A stretch of DNA of 64,000 nt from Candidatus Binatia bacterium (GTDB lineage: Bacteria > Desulfobacterota > Binatia > UBA9968 > JAJDTQ01). The position numbers and the translations under genes are program-made. The notes beneath the pieces were generated by a model, which was not told the origin of the DNA, made no database searches, and worked only from the letters and a program-made list of their open reading frames with translations. The stretch covers positions 3,425,042-3,489,041 of the forward strand of contig OX638375.1 in NCBI GenBank assembly GCA_951813575.1, written 5' to 3'. Positions 54,519 through 62,886 of this stretch are shown in pieces. How positions within the stretch are numbered: the first letter of the stretch is position 1; every line of letters starts with the position of its first letter.

Positions 54519-55916
54519 ATGTCCGAACGTACACTTTATGACAAGGTCTGGGATGCCCATGCGGTGACGACCCTGCCCACCGGGCAGACTCAGCTCTTCA
54601 TCGGATTGCACCTGGTCCACGAGGTCACCACCCCGCAGGCTTTCGACATGATGCGGGAGCGCGGGCTTTCCATCGCCTATCCGCAACGGACCTTCGCCAC
54701 CGCCGATCACATCATACCCACGGACACCCAGGTCCGGCCCTTCGCCGACGATCAGGCCGAGGCCATGATGGCGGCGCTGGAACGGAACGTCCGGGACTTC
54801 GACATCGAGTTCTACGGCCTGGGAAGCGACCGGCAGGGCATCGTCCACGTCATCGGCCCCCAACTCGGTCTGACCCAGCCGGGAATGACCTTGGCCTGCG
54901 GCGACAGCCACACCAGCACGCACGGCGCCTTCGGGACCCTGGCCTTCGGCATCGGCACCAGCCAGGTCCGTGACGTGCTGGCCACCCAGACCCTGTCCAT
55001 GGACCGGCTCAACGTGCGGCGCATCAACGTCAACGGCAGCCTCCCCCTCGGGGTGCACGCCAAGGACGTGATCCTCACCATCATCCGTACGCTCGGGGTC
55101 GGCGGCGGCAAGGGTTTCGCCTACGAATACGGCGGCGCGGTGCTGGATGCCATGAACATGGACGAACGCATGACCGTGTGCAACATGAGCATCGAGGGCG
55201 GCGCCCTGGTGGGTTACGTGAACCCTGACGGCACCACCTTCGACTACCTGCTGGGACGGCCTTTCGCGCCCAAGGGCGAAGCCTTCGACCGCGCCATGGC
55301 GTACTGGCGCTCCATGGCGTCGGATCCCGACGCCCGCTATGACGACGTGGTGGATATCGACGGCTCGGCCATCGAACCGACGGTCACCTGGGGCATCAAT
55401 CCCGGGCAGGCGGTGGGCGTGCTGGAAAGCCTGCCTCGGCCCGAGGAGCTGCAGGATCCCAAGACCGTCGAGAAGGCCTACCAGCACATGGGTTGGGAAC
55501 CGGGCGCGCCGATTCTCGGGACCCCCATCGACGTGGCGTTCATCGGTTCGTGCACCAATTCGCGCTTGTCGGATCTGGTGGCCGCGGCGCGGGTCGCCAA
55601 GGGGAGGCAGGTATCCTCGGACGTGCGGGCGCTGGTGGTGCCCGGGTCGGTGGAAGTGAAGAAACAGGCGGAGGCGGCGGGGCTCGACCGGGTCTTCACC
55701 GAGGCCGGCTTTCAATGGCGGGAGGCCGGCTGCTCCATGTGCCTGGCCATGAATCCCGACAAGCTCAACGGCCGCGAGGTGTGCGCCTCCTCGTCGAACC
55801 GCAACTTCATCGGCCGCCAGGGGAGCCCGGGAGGGCGGACGCTGTTGATGAGTCCCGCCATGGTGGCGGCGGCCGCCTTGAACGGCAAGGTCGTGGACGT
55901 GCGCGAATACAACTGA
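54519..55916 (+). CDS. leuC: 3-isopropylmalate dehydratase, large subunit
   Basis: 4Fe-4S dehydratase that isomerises isopropylmalate with LeuD. 465 residues; cluster cysteines in [17 protein letters not shown] and [14 protein letters not shown], and [13 protein letters not shown] near 130. Separate promoter after the truA gap. Followed by leuD at 11 nt. Confidence 0.96.
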   Translation: MSERTLYDKVWDAHAVTTLPTGQTQLFIGLHLVHEVTTPQAFDMMRERGLSIAYPQRTFATADHIIPTDTQVRPFADDQAEAMMAALERNVRDFDIEFYGLGSDRQGIVHVIGPQLGLTQPGMTLACGDSHTSTHGAFGTLAFGIGTSQVRDVLATQTLSMDRLNVRRINVNGSLPLGVHAKDVILTIIRTLGVGGGKGFAYEYGGAVLDAMNMDERMTVCNMSIEGGALVGYVNPDGTTFDYLLGRPFAPKGEAFDRAMAYWRSMASDPDARYDDVVDIDGSAIEPTVTWGINPGQAVGVLESLPRPEELQDPKTVEKAYQHMGWEPGAPILGTPIDVAFIGSCTNSRLSDLVAAARVAKGRQVSSDVRALVVPGSVEVKKQAEAAGLDRVFTEAGFQWREAGCSMCLAMNPDKLNGREVCASSSNRNFIGRQGSPGGRTLLMSPAMVAAAALNGKVVDVREYN

Positions 55917-55927
55917 TCGGGAGTCCC

Positions 55928-56548
55928 ATGAGCGAGATCAAGCAGGTAGGCGGCAGGGCGGTGGTGGTCCGGGGCCACGATATCGATACCGATCGGATCG
56001 TGCCGGCCCGCTACCTCAAGGAGATCACCTTCAGCCGGATGGGCGAATACCCGTTCATCGACGAACGGTACGACGCCGACGGCAACACGGTGGAGCACCC
56101 GTTCAACGAGGCCCGCTTCCAGGGCGCCGAGTTGCTGGTGGTCAACCGCAACTTCGGCTGCGGGTCGTCACGGGAGCACGCGCCGCAGGCCTTGTACCGC
56201 TGGGGCATCCGGGCCATCATCGGCGAATCCTTCGGCCCCATCTTCGCCGGCAGCAGCGTGCTGCTGGGCATGCCCACGGTGATGGCTTCGCCGGAGGATG
56301 TCGGACGGCTCATGACCCTGGTGGAGTCCGATCCGCAGGTGGAGCTGACGGTGGATCTCGATGCCCGCAAGGTCCGCCTGCCGGACGGCAGCGACATCGA
56401 CATCGACATCAGCGAAGGGCATCGCAACGCCCTGACCACCGGCTCGTGGGACTCCACGGCCCTGCTGCTCGGCAACATGGATGAGGTGGCCCAGACCTCC
56501 GAGAAGCTGCCCTACACCAAGAATTTCGAGGGGCCGGCGCCGCTGTAG
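55928..56548 (+). CDS. leuD: 3-isopropylmalate dehydratase, small subunit
   Basis: Swivel-domain partner of LeuC. 206 residues; DIDTDRIVPARYLKEIT, NFGCGSSREHAPQALYRWGI and ESFGPIFAGSSVLLGM. ATG 55928 preceded by GGGAG. Confidence 0.95.
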   Translation: MSEIKQVGGRAVVVRGHDIDTDRIVPARYLKEITFSRMGEYPFIDERYDADGNTVEHPFNEARFQGAELLVVNRNFGCGSSREHAPQALYRWGIRAIIGESFGPIFAGSSVLLGMPTVMASPEDVGRLMTLVESDPQVELTVDLDARKVRLPDGSDIDIDISEGHRNALTTGSWDSTALLLGNMDEVAQTSEKLPYTKNFEGPAPL

Positions 56549-56590
56549 CGTCCTGCGCCGGTCCCGGCGCCTTCCACCCCAGCCCCTGGA

Positions 56591-56673
56591 CCCCGGGTCA
56601 AGCCCGGGGTGACGATTCCCCGGGGTCAAGCCCGGGGTGACGATTCCCCGGGGTCAAGCCCGGGGTGACGATT
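56591..56673. repeat. Three tandem GGGTCAAGCCCGGGGTGACGATT units
   Basis: Units at 56591-56617 (27 bp), 56618-56645 and 56646-56673 (28 bp each) differ by a single base; each has a CCCCGGG/CCCGGGG inner palindrome. Same family as the 54.2-kb cluster. The third copy contains the last codons and stop of the adjacent minus-strand flavoenzyme gene. Confidence 0.85.
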
Positions 56674-57574
56674 CGATTTGCGGCAACACCTTCTCCACGA
56701 ACGTGTCCAGTTGCGACAGGTCGGAGATGGCCAGGCCGATGATCAGGGTCTGGAGGCCGCCGGCGAAGATCCGGTTGATGCCGTCGGCGCAGGCGTCGGC
56801 GCTCCCCACCAGCATGTACTTCTCCACGTCCATCCGCACCTTGCCGTAGTAGCGGATGAGGTAGTTCTCGCACGCCTCCACCGCCTTGCTCTTGTCGTCA
56901 TCGATGGCGATGAAGGTGAGCCCGGCCTTCTCGATGTCGTCCGGATTCCTCCCGGCGGCACGGGCATGGCCGCTGATCTTTTCCCACACCGCGTCGAAGT
57001 CGTGCACGGCGTTGCTGCCGCAGATGTAGCCGTCGGCGTGCCGCCCGACGCGCTTCAGAACGGGTTCGGCGCCGCCGCCCATCCAGATGGGAGGGTGGGG
57101 CGACTGGACGGTGTCCGGGCCGAAGCGGGTGCTGTGAAGGTCGAAGAACCGGCCGTGGTGCTCCACCTCCTCCTCGGTCCAGAGCCGCTTCATCAGCGCG
57201 AGAGATTCCTCGGCCCGGCTCCCCCGATGCTCCCAGGGAACCTCCACGGAGCTGAAATCGCTCTCCCGGCTGCCGAAGCCGATGCCGAGAGTCATCCTGC
57301 CGTTGGACAGGAAATCCAGGGTGGCCACGGTCTTGGCGAGGAGGGCCGGATGTCGCAGCGCCGACAGCAGCACCGACGTCCCCAGCCGGATGTTCTCGGT
57401 GACGCCGGCAACGGCCGCCAGCACGGTGAGGGCCTCGAGGTTGTCATAGGCGATGCGGTCGATGGTCCAGAACGAATGCAGCCCCGCCTGGTCGCATTTC
57501 CGCGCCATGGCCGTGACGTAGCCCGGCTCGATGTGAGGGGCGGGGTTGACGAAGCAGATGCCCAGATTTCCCAT
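56654..57574 (-). CDS. LLM class flavin-dependent oxidoreductase
   Basis: Luciferase-like monooxygenase of the F420/FMN-dependent type. 306 residues; MGNLGICFVNPAPHIEPGYV, GTSVLLSALRHPALLAKTVATLDFLSNGRMTLGIG and HPPIWMGGGAEPVLKRVGRHADGYI. The C-terminal SSPRA is encoded by the tandem repeat. Substrate unknown. It is divergent from tctA; the 232-bp gap has an 8-bp GTTCGCGG/CCGCGAAC hairpin (57596-57620) in its 5' leader. Confidence 0.85.
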   Translation of the reverse strand: MGNLGICFVNPAPHIEPGYVTAMARKCDQAGLHSFWTIDRIAYDNLEALTVLAAVAGVTENIRLGTSVLLSALRHPALLAKTVATLDFLSNGRMTLGIGFGSRESDFSSVEVPWEHRGSRAEESLALMKRLWTEEEVEHHGRFFDLHSTRFGPDTVQSPHPPIWMGGGAEPVLKRVGRHADGYICGSNAVHDFDAVWEKISGHARAAGRNPDDIEKAGLTFIAIDDDKSKAVEACENYLIRYYGKVRMDVEKYMLVGSADACADGINRIFAGGLQTLIIGLAISDLSQLDTFVEKVLPQIESSPRA

Positions 57575-57742
57575 GATGACGATCCTTTCCTGAAGTTCGC
57601 GGGGTTTGCCGCCGCGAACCCCTCCACGTGCGTGCTCGTTTCCGAACCTGCGACCAAGGGATACCCGTCCTAGTAGTCGTTTTCCCCGATTCCCGCAACG
57701 GGAACGGGCGCCGATGAGAGGACGGCAGCCATACGCGGCGGC

Positions 57743-57771
57743 TTGACAGCCTCTTCAGACCTCGATATATC
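57743..57771 (+). promoter_or_regulatory. Sigma70-type promoter for tctA
   Basis: TTGACA (57743-57748), 17-bp spacer, TATATC (57766-57771); AGAAGGGAG precedes the ATG at 57807. Confidence 0.68.
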
Positions 57772-57806
57772 CCTGTGGATTTTCCAAGGGGCAGAAGGGA
57801 GTCCGT

Positions 57807-59339
57807 ATGCTGGAAGCCGCCACCGTGGCGTTTGAGAACCTCCTGGTTCCGACCCGGTTGGGGTATCTGTTCATCGGGGTGCTCATGGGGCTGGCCCTGG
57901 GGGCGATCCCGGGCCTGGGGGGGCTCGTCGGCCTTGCCATCCTGCTGCCCTTCACCTTCGACATGGACTCCTTCGAGGCCTTCGCCATCATGATCGGCCT
58001 GATCTCGGTGACGAGCACGTCGGACACCATTCCCTCGGTCCTCTTCGGCGTTCCAGGCACCTCGGCGTCCCAGGCCACCATCCTCGACGGCCATCCAATG
58101 GCCAAGAAGGGCGAGGCCGGGCGCGCCTTCGGCGGCGCCTACATGGCCTCGCTCCTGGGCGGCGTGTTCGGGTCGCTGATTCTGGCGCTTTCCATCCCGG
58201 TGCTTCGTCCCATCGTGCTCGCGTTCGGCTCTCCCGAGTTCTTCATGCTGGGACTCCTGGGCATCTCCATGGTCGCCGTGCTGAGCGGCACTGCGCCGGT
58301 GAAGGGGCTCGTCGCCGGCGCCCTGGGCCTGTGCGTGGGCATGGTGGGCATGGACCCGCAGACCGGCGTGCTCCGCTGGGTGTTCGGACAACTGTACCTC
58401 TGGGACGGCGTGCCCCTGGTCCCGGTGGCCCTGGGCATCTTCGCCATCCCCGAGATCGTCGACCTGACCATCCGGGGCACGCGCATCGCCGACGTGCCCA
58501 AGGAGCGGCTCAAGGGCGTCATGTCGGGGATTCGGGATACTTTCCGCAACTGGTTCCTGGTGCTGCGCTGCGGCGTGGTGGGAGTCTTCGTCGGCGCCAT
58601 CCCCGGATTGGGCGCGTCGGTGGTGGACTGGTTCGCCTACGGTCACGCCATACAGACCGAGAAGGGCGCCAACGAGACCTTCGGCACGGGCGACGTGCGC
58701 GGCGTGCTGGCGCCGGAGGCCGCCAACAACGCCAAGGAAGGGGGAGCGCTCATCCCCACCATCGCCTTCGGCGTGCCGGGCAGCGCCTCCATGGCGTTGC
58801 TGCTCGGGGCCATGACCATCCAGGGGCTGACCCCCGGCTCCGCCATGCTCACCAAGGATCTGGCGGTCACCTACACGATGATCTGGAGCCTGGCCATCGC
58901 CAACATCTTCGGCACCATCCTGTGCATGCTGCTGACCAATACCCTGGCCAAGATCGCCATGGTGCGGATCAATCTGTTGACTCCGCTGGTGGTGGTCATC
59001 GTGATCCTGGCGTCGTTCCAGGCCACCCGGCACTGGGGCGACCTGTGGTCGCTGCTGTTCTTCTCACTGCTGGGCTGGTTCATGAAGCGGTTCAGTTGGC
59101 CGCGGCCGCCGCTGATCCTGGGGCTGGTGCTGAGCGGCATCATCGAGAACTACCTCTTCATCTCCATCAGCCGTTATGGGGCGACATGGATGCTGCGTCC
59201 CATCGTGATGATCGTGATGCTGCTCATCGCCGCCAGCCTGTACTACGGCATTCGCAACGCGCGCAAGGCGCAGGAGCTGCAGCAGATGCGCGAGGGGCAG
59301 ATCGAGCGCGAACAAGGCGGGGAAGCCGATGAAGTTTAA
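57807..59339 (+). CDS. tctA: Tripartite tricarboxylate transporter large permease (TctA)
   Basis: Inner-membrane transporter with about 12 membrane segments. 510 residues; LALGAIPGLGGLVGLAILLP, the second copy VGAIPGLGASVVDWFAY, and GVPGSASMALLLGAM are the TctA signature (two repeated halves). Moves carboxylated compounds with the TctB and TctC proteins encoded downstream. Overlaps tctB by 11 nt. Confidence 0.92.
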   Translation: MLEAATVAFENLLVPTRLGYLFIGVLMGLALGAIPGLGGLVGLAILLPFTFDMDSFEAFAIMIGLISVTSTSDTIPSVLFGVPGTSASQATILDGHPMAKKGEAGRAFGGAYMASLLGGVFGSLILALSIPVLRPIVLAFGSPEFFMLGLLGISMVAVLSGTAPVKGLVAGALGLCVGMVGMDPQTGVLRWVFGQLYLWDGVPLVPVALGIFAIPEIVDLTIRGTRIADVPKERLKGVMSGIRDTFRNWFLVLRCGVVGVFVGAIPGLGASVVDWFAYGHAIQTEKGANETFGTGDVRGVLAPEAANNAKEGGALIPTIAFGVPGSASMALLLGAMTIQGLTPGSAMLTKDLAVTYTMIWSLAIANIFGTILCMLLTNTLAKIAMVRINLLTPLVVVIVILASFQATRHWGDLWSLLFFSLLGWFMKRFSWPRPPLILGLVLSGIIENYLFISISRYGATWMLRPIVMIVMLLIAASLYYGIRNARKAQELQQMREGQIEREQGGEADEV

Positions 59340-59865
59340 GGCCAACCCCGGGGCGTTGTTCACCGTCGTCGTCCTGCTGCTGATGGTCGGCCTGGTGATG
59401 ACCGCCAAGCAGTGGCAATACCAGGCGCGGCTGTTTCCATGGACCATCGGCATTCCCACGATGCTGCTGTGTTTCCTGCAACTCGGCCTGGACCTGTTTC
59501 GCGGCAAGGACGGAGACGAGGACGTGGCGGGCATGATGGACCTGCCGGTGGACCGCAGCGTTCCGGTGGCGGTGGTGATCAGGCGCGCCCTCAACATCTT
59601 CGGATGGATCGTCGGCCTCTACCTGTCCATCTGGATCATCGGGTTCATCCTCAGCGTCCCGCTCTTCCTGCTCCTCTACCTGGGCATTCAGGCCGGCGAG
59701 TCGTGGAAGGTCGCCGTGACCTACATGCTGGTGATGATGGTGTTCATGATCGGGGTCTTCGAGATGGTGCTGCACATCCCGTGGCCGCCGGGGTTGATTA
59801 ACGGGCCTCAAGAGTTCATTCTGGGGCTGGTGGAAAGGTACTTGTCGGGTCTGGTTCCCATTTGA
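59329..59865 (+). CDS. tctB: Tripartite tricarboxylate transporter small permease (TctB)
   Basis: 178 residues with about four membrane segments (VVLLLMVGLVMTA, FPWTIGIPTMLLCFLQL, IFGWIVGLYLSIWIIGFILS, VTYMLVMMVFMIGVFEMVLH). Partner of TctA; poorly conserved in sequence, as usual. Confidence 0.85.
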   Translation: MKFKANPGALFTVVVLLLMVGLVMTAKQWQYQARLFPWTIGIPTMLLCFLQLGLDLFRGKDGDEDVAGMMDLPVDRSVPVAVVIRRALNIFGWIVGLYLSIWIIGFILSVPLFLLLYLGIQAGESWKVAVTYMLVMMVFMIGVFEMVLHIPWPPGLINGPQEFILGLVERYLSGLVPI

Positions 59866-59897
59866 TTGCGGGGCCGGAATTTGGGTCAAGATGGCAC

Positions 59898-59927
59898 TTG
59901 ACATTTGCCGCAAGGCTTACGTATAAA
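59898..59927 (+). promoter_or_regulatory. Sigma70-type promoter for the small secreted protein gene
   Basis: TTGACA (59898-59903), 18-bp spacer, TATAAA (59922-59927); AGGGAGG precedes the ATG at 59975. The binding-protein genes may thus be expressed more than the permeases. Confidence 0.65.
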
Positions 59928-59974
59928 AGGAGCCGTCTGGATCAGCGGAGCAAAAAACCAAAGGGAGGTAGCGT

Positions 59975-60370
59975 ATGGCAAGGAAAAGTCTAGTCGGTTT
60001 GGCAGCGGCCCTGGGAGCATTGTTTCTGCTGTCGACGGTCGCCATGGCAATGGGCCCCAAGCTCATGGTCGACGTGGGCGACGTGACGAAGGGCCGGCTG
60101 CAGGTCAAGATCTCCGCGGAGGGCCTCAAGGCTGGCCAAGAGGTGGGTATCCGCACCATGATGGGCGGCGTGCTGTCCGACGTCAGCTTCCTGGCGAAGC
60201 CTGCCGTCGAGAAGGCGGACGACAAGGGCATGGTGTCCACCACGTGGGGGATCCGGGGACGGACCATCAAGCGGCTGCTGCAGCCTGGCGACCACGAGGT
60301 CATGTTGGTGGATGCGGACGGCAACACCTTGGCGAAGGCCAAGATGTCGATTCCCAAGGCCAAGAAATAG
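59975..60370 (+). CDS. Small secreted protein of unknown function
   Basis: 131 residues: a clear signal peptide (KSLVGLAAALGALFLLSTVAMA, cleavage near 24-26), then a beta-rich region with LMVDVGDVTKGRLQVKISAE and HEVMLVDADGNTLAKAKM, possibly an Ig-like sandwich. No cysteines or known motifs. It sits inside a TTT transporter operon between tctB and tctC, with its own promoter; no family recognised. A periplasmic accessory role is only a guess. Confidence 0.75.
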   Translation: MARKSLVGLAAALGALFLLSTVAMAMGPKLMVDVGDVTKGRLQVKISAEGLKAGQEVGIRTMMGGVLSDVSFLAKPAVEKADDKGMVSTTWGIRGRTIKRLLQPGDHEVMLVDADGNTLAKAKMSIPKAKK

Positions 60371-60384
60371 GTTTGCATGCGGAA

Positions 60385-60541
60385 AGAGCGTCCCTGGTTT
60401 CGTGCCAGGGACACTCTCGATGCAGGTCGGCTCCGGAAGGAGCGGCCGTCAATTTCAGACGGGCTGAGGATCTCGGTTTGAACTCGAGTCCTCGGCCCGT
60501 TTGCGTTCAAGGCCCGGCTTTGCCCGGCTGGTTTAGCCGGG
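60385..60541 (+). other. Intergenic region with three successive hairpins
   Basis: Hairpin 1: arms 60385-60397 and 60405-60417, 13 bp with one mismatch. Hairpin 2: 60461-60498, GGGCTGAGGA/TCCTCGGCCC with an inner CTCG/CGAG. Hairpin 3: CCCGGCT/AGCCGGG (60523-60541). No T-runs follow. The region may mark processing, attenuation or an RNA element before the tctC genes. No ORF is seen in 60371-60583. Confidence 0.55.
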
Positions 60542-60583
60542 TGCTGGCGGCCGGTGGCCGCTGTTGAGGAGGTAAATCGGATC

Positions 60584-61666
60584 ATGAAGCGATCGAGAGT
60601 GGCGACTTGGTGTACCGTGTTCTTTCTACTGCTCTTCGCCGTGTTGACCACGACGGCGGCGGCCAAGACCGTAACCATCCTGATTGGTTATCCGCCCGGC
60701 GGAGGCCACGACATCGAGGCGCGCGTCATGGGGCGCTACCTCGGGAAATACCTTCCCGGAAACCCGAAAGTCATCGTCCAGAACATGCCGGGAGCCGGCG
60801 GCATGATCATGTCGTCCTACGTCTACAACCGGGCCAAGCCGGACGGGCAGACCATCGGCCTCTTCGGCAGCAGCCACGGGCTGCAGGCGGTGCTGGCGCC
60901 GCCGGAGATGGTCAAGTACGACCTTTCCAAGATGCCGATCATCTGGTCCGTCGCCGGCATCCAGGTCCATCTGACCCGGGATTTTCTCGGAGCGAAGAAC
61001 GCCAACGATCTGCTGACCAAGGTCGACCGCTCGAAGATCGTCGTGGCCGGCCGCTCCAAGCAGGGCTCCTCGTGCCTGCGCGGTCAGTTGGCCCTGCGGC
61101 TCCTGGGTGTCGAAAAGTACACGGCGGTGTGCGCCTATGGGGGAACGTCTCCCATCAGGGCCGCCATGGAACGGAGCGAGGTGAGTTACTTCGTGGCCAG
61201 CGACGCCCACCTGGTGGGGGGCGGCGCGTTTGTGGATTTGCACAAGCGTGGCTTGGTGTTCCCGATGTACCAGAGCGGCATCCTCAAGGCCGATGGTTCC
61301 ATCGCGCGGTCCGCCACGGTCAAGGGGGACGTCCCCACGCTGTACGAGGTGTTCAAGGCGGTCCACAAGAAAGAGCCTTCGGGTCCCGATTGGGAGGCGT
61401 GGCGCGCCATCGGGCTCGGCATCTCGAACCTGACCCGTACCCTGGTGCTGCCTCCGGGCATCGCCGGAGCCAAGGTCGGGGAGTTGCGCGAGGCGGTCGG
61501 GAAGATGTCCAAGGACCCGGGTTTCATCAAGGACTGGGAGAGGGTCTTCGGCCAGAAGCTCGCTCCGGTGCTGGTGACGCCGAAGGACGCGTCCAAGATC
61601 CGCGACGAGACCATGGCGCCCGCCGAGTGGCAGACCCATCTCCGCAAGTTCGTCGGCGTCAAGTAG
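60584..61666 (+). CDS. TctC/Bug-family solute-binding protein, copy 1
   Basis: Periplasmic receptor for the TTT transporter. 360 residues: signal peptide (VATWCTVFFLLLFAVLTTTAAA), then the Bug signature TILIGYPPGGGHDIEAR, VIVQNMPGAGGMIMSSYVYN and KPDGQTIGLF. The ATG at 60584 follows GAGGAGG. The ligand is unknown, probably a carboxylate. Confidence 0.88.
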   Translation: MKRSRVATWCTVFFLLLFAVLTTTAAAKTVTILIGYPPGGGHDIEARVMGRYLGKYLPGNPKVIVQNMPGAGGMIMSSYVYNRAKPDGQTIGLFGSSHGLQAVLAPPEMVKYDLSKMPIIWSVAGIQVHLTRDFLGAKNANDLLTKVDRSKIVVAGRSKQGSSCLRGQLALRLLGVEKYTAVCAYGGTSPIRAAMERSEVSYFVASDAHLVGGGAFVDLHKRGLVFPMYQSGILKADGSIARSATVKGDVPTLYEVFKAVHKKEPSGPDWEAWRAIGLGISNLTRTLVLPPGIAGAKVGELREAVGKMSKDPGFIKDWERVFGQKLAPVLVTPKDASKIRDETMAPAEWQTHLRKFVGVK

Positions 61667-61718
61667 CGTCCGGGTGAACGGAGATGTGTCCCATCGGTTC
61701 TCGCAAAGGAGAAAACTC

Positions 61719-62816
61719 ATGACCCTACGCAAAGTGTTGTTGTTCGTGTGCTGCGCGGTGCTGGGGATTCTCGCCTTCGGCTCGGCGCATGCCTTCACCG
61801 AAGGCAAGAGAATCCAGATCCTTTCCGGCTATTCTCCCGGCGGCGGGCACGATACCGAAGGCCGGCTCATCGCCCGCCGGATCGGCAAGTACCTTCCCGG
61901 CATGCCCAAGAAGGTGGTCAAGATCAACATGCCCGGCGCGTCCGGCCTGATTCACGGCGCCTACGTCCACCATAAGGCCAAGAAGGACGGCCTCACCTGG
62001 TCCATCATGGGCACCACCCACCTGAGCAGTTCGGTCCTGAAGGAGCCCAAGCCCAACTTCGACCTGACGAAGATGCCGGCGATCTACTCCACCAGCGGTG
62101 CCTCCGCCGCCATCGTCCGCGATTTCCTCAAGGTCAAGACCGGGCTCGAGCTGACCAAGATCGATCCCAAGAAGATCGCGGTTTCCGGGCGTTCCATCAC
62201 TGGATCGTCCTTCCTGAACGACGCCATCGGGCTCGACCTTCTGGGCATCAAGGGCTACAAGTTCGCGGTAGGCTATCCCGGCACCGCCCAGATGGCCCTT
62301 GCGTTCCTGTCGGGAGAGGTCTCCTACGTCGGCGGCACCGGGCTGCATCACGTGCTCGGCAGCGGTGGCCGGTACTATTCCTCCATTCAGGAAGGGGTCG
62401 CCGTCGCCATCTGGCAGGGTGGCGTGTTGACTCCCGACGGGAAAGTCATCCGCTCTCCGGGCACCGACATCCCGACCTTCGAGGAAGTCTACAAGCAGGT
62501 GAAGGGCAAGGCGCCCTCGGGCCCGGCGTGGGAAGCGTACAAGCTCACCGGTCCGACTCTGCGGACCCTGAACCGTACGCTGGTGGTGCCTCCGGGCACG
62601 CCGGCGGATCGCGTGGCCGCCATTCGTGCCGCCTTCGACAAGATGTACTCCGATCCCGTCTACGTGAAGGAGTGGGAGAAGATCTTCGGGCTCAAGCTGG
62701 ACTACATCAAGGGTCCCGACGCGGACAAGGTCACCAAGACCCTGCTCCAGCCCTCGCCGGGGTGGGACTGGCTCAAGAACGAGTACATCCCCGCGCTGCT
62801 GGCGCGCAAGAAATAG
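61719..62816 (+). CDS. TctC/Bug-family solute-binding protein, copy 2
   Basis: 365 residues with a signal peptide (LFVCCAVLGILAFGSAHA) and IQILSGYSPGGGHDTEGRLI, INMPGASGLIHGAYVHH. Clearly related to copy 1 (SGY/GYPPGGGHD, KYLPG, NMPGA) but divergent, suggesting an old duplication with different ligand preference. AAAGGAG before the ATG. Confidence 0.88.
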   Translation: MTLRKVLLFVCCAVLGILAFGSAHAFTEGKRIQILSGYSPGGGHDTEGRLIARRIGKYLPGMPKKVVKINMPGASGLIHGAYVHHKAKKDGLTWSIMGTTHLSSSVLKEPKPNFDLTKMPAIYSTSGASAAIVRDFLKVKTGLELTKIDPKKIAVSGRSITGSSFLNDAIGLDLLGIKGYKFAVGYPGTAQMALAFLSGEVSYVGGTGLHHVLGSGGRYYSSIQEGVAVAIWQGGVLTPDGKVIRSPGTDIPTFEEVYKQVKGKAPSGPAWEAYKLTGPTLRTLNRTLVVPPGTPADRVAAIRAAFDKMYSDPVYVKEWEKIFGLKLDYIKGPDADKVTKTLLQPSPGWDWLKNEYIPALLARKK

Positions 62817-62825
62817 CCCAACCCC

Positions 62826-62862
62826 ATGGCCGTCCGGCGCGGCTCGCGCGCCGGACGGCCAT
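62826..62862. terminator. Perfect 16-bp hairpin between tctC copy 2 and the UbiD-like gene
   Basis: Arms 62826-62841 and 62847-62862 (ATGGCCGTCCGGCGCG and its complement) with a five-base loop, 10 nt after the tctC stop. No T-tract, so termination would be weak or Rho-assisted; it may protect or separate the upstream message. Confidence 0.5.
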
Positions 62863-62886
62863 GAATTTCCAACGGCGAAACATCTC

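Noticed and set aside
56591..56673. CRISPR array of 28-bp units
   Set aside because: The three units are directly adjacent without spacers.
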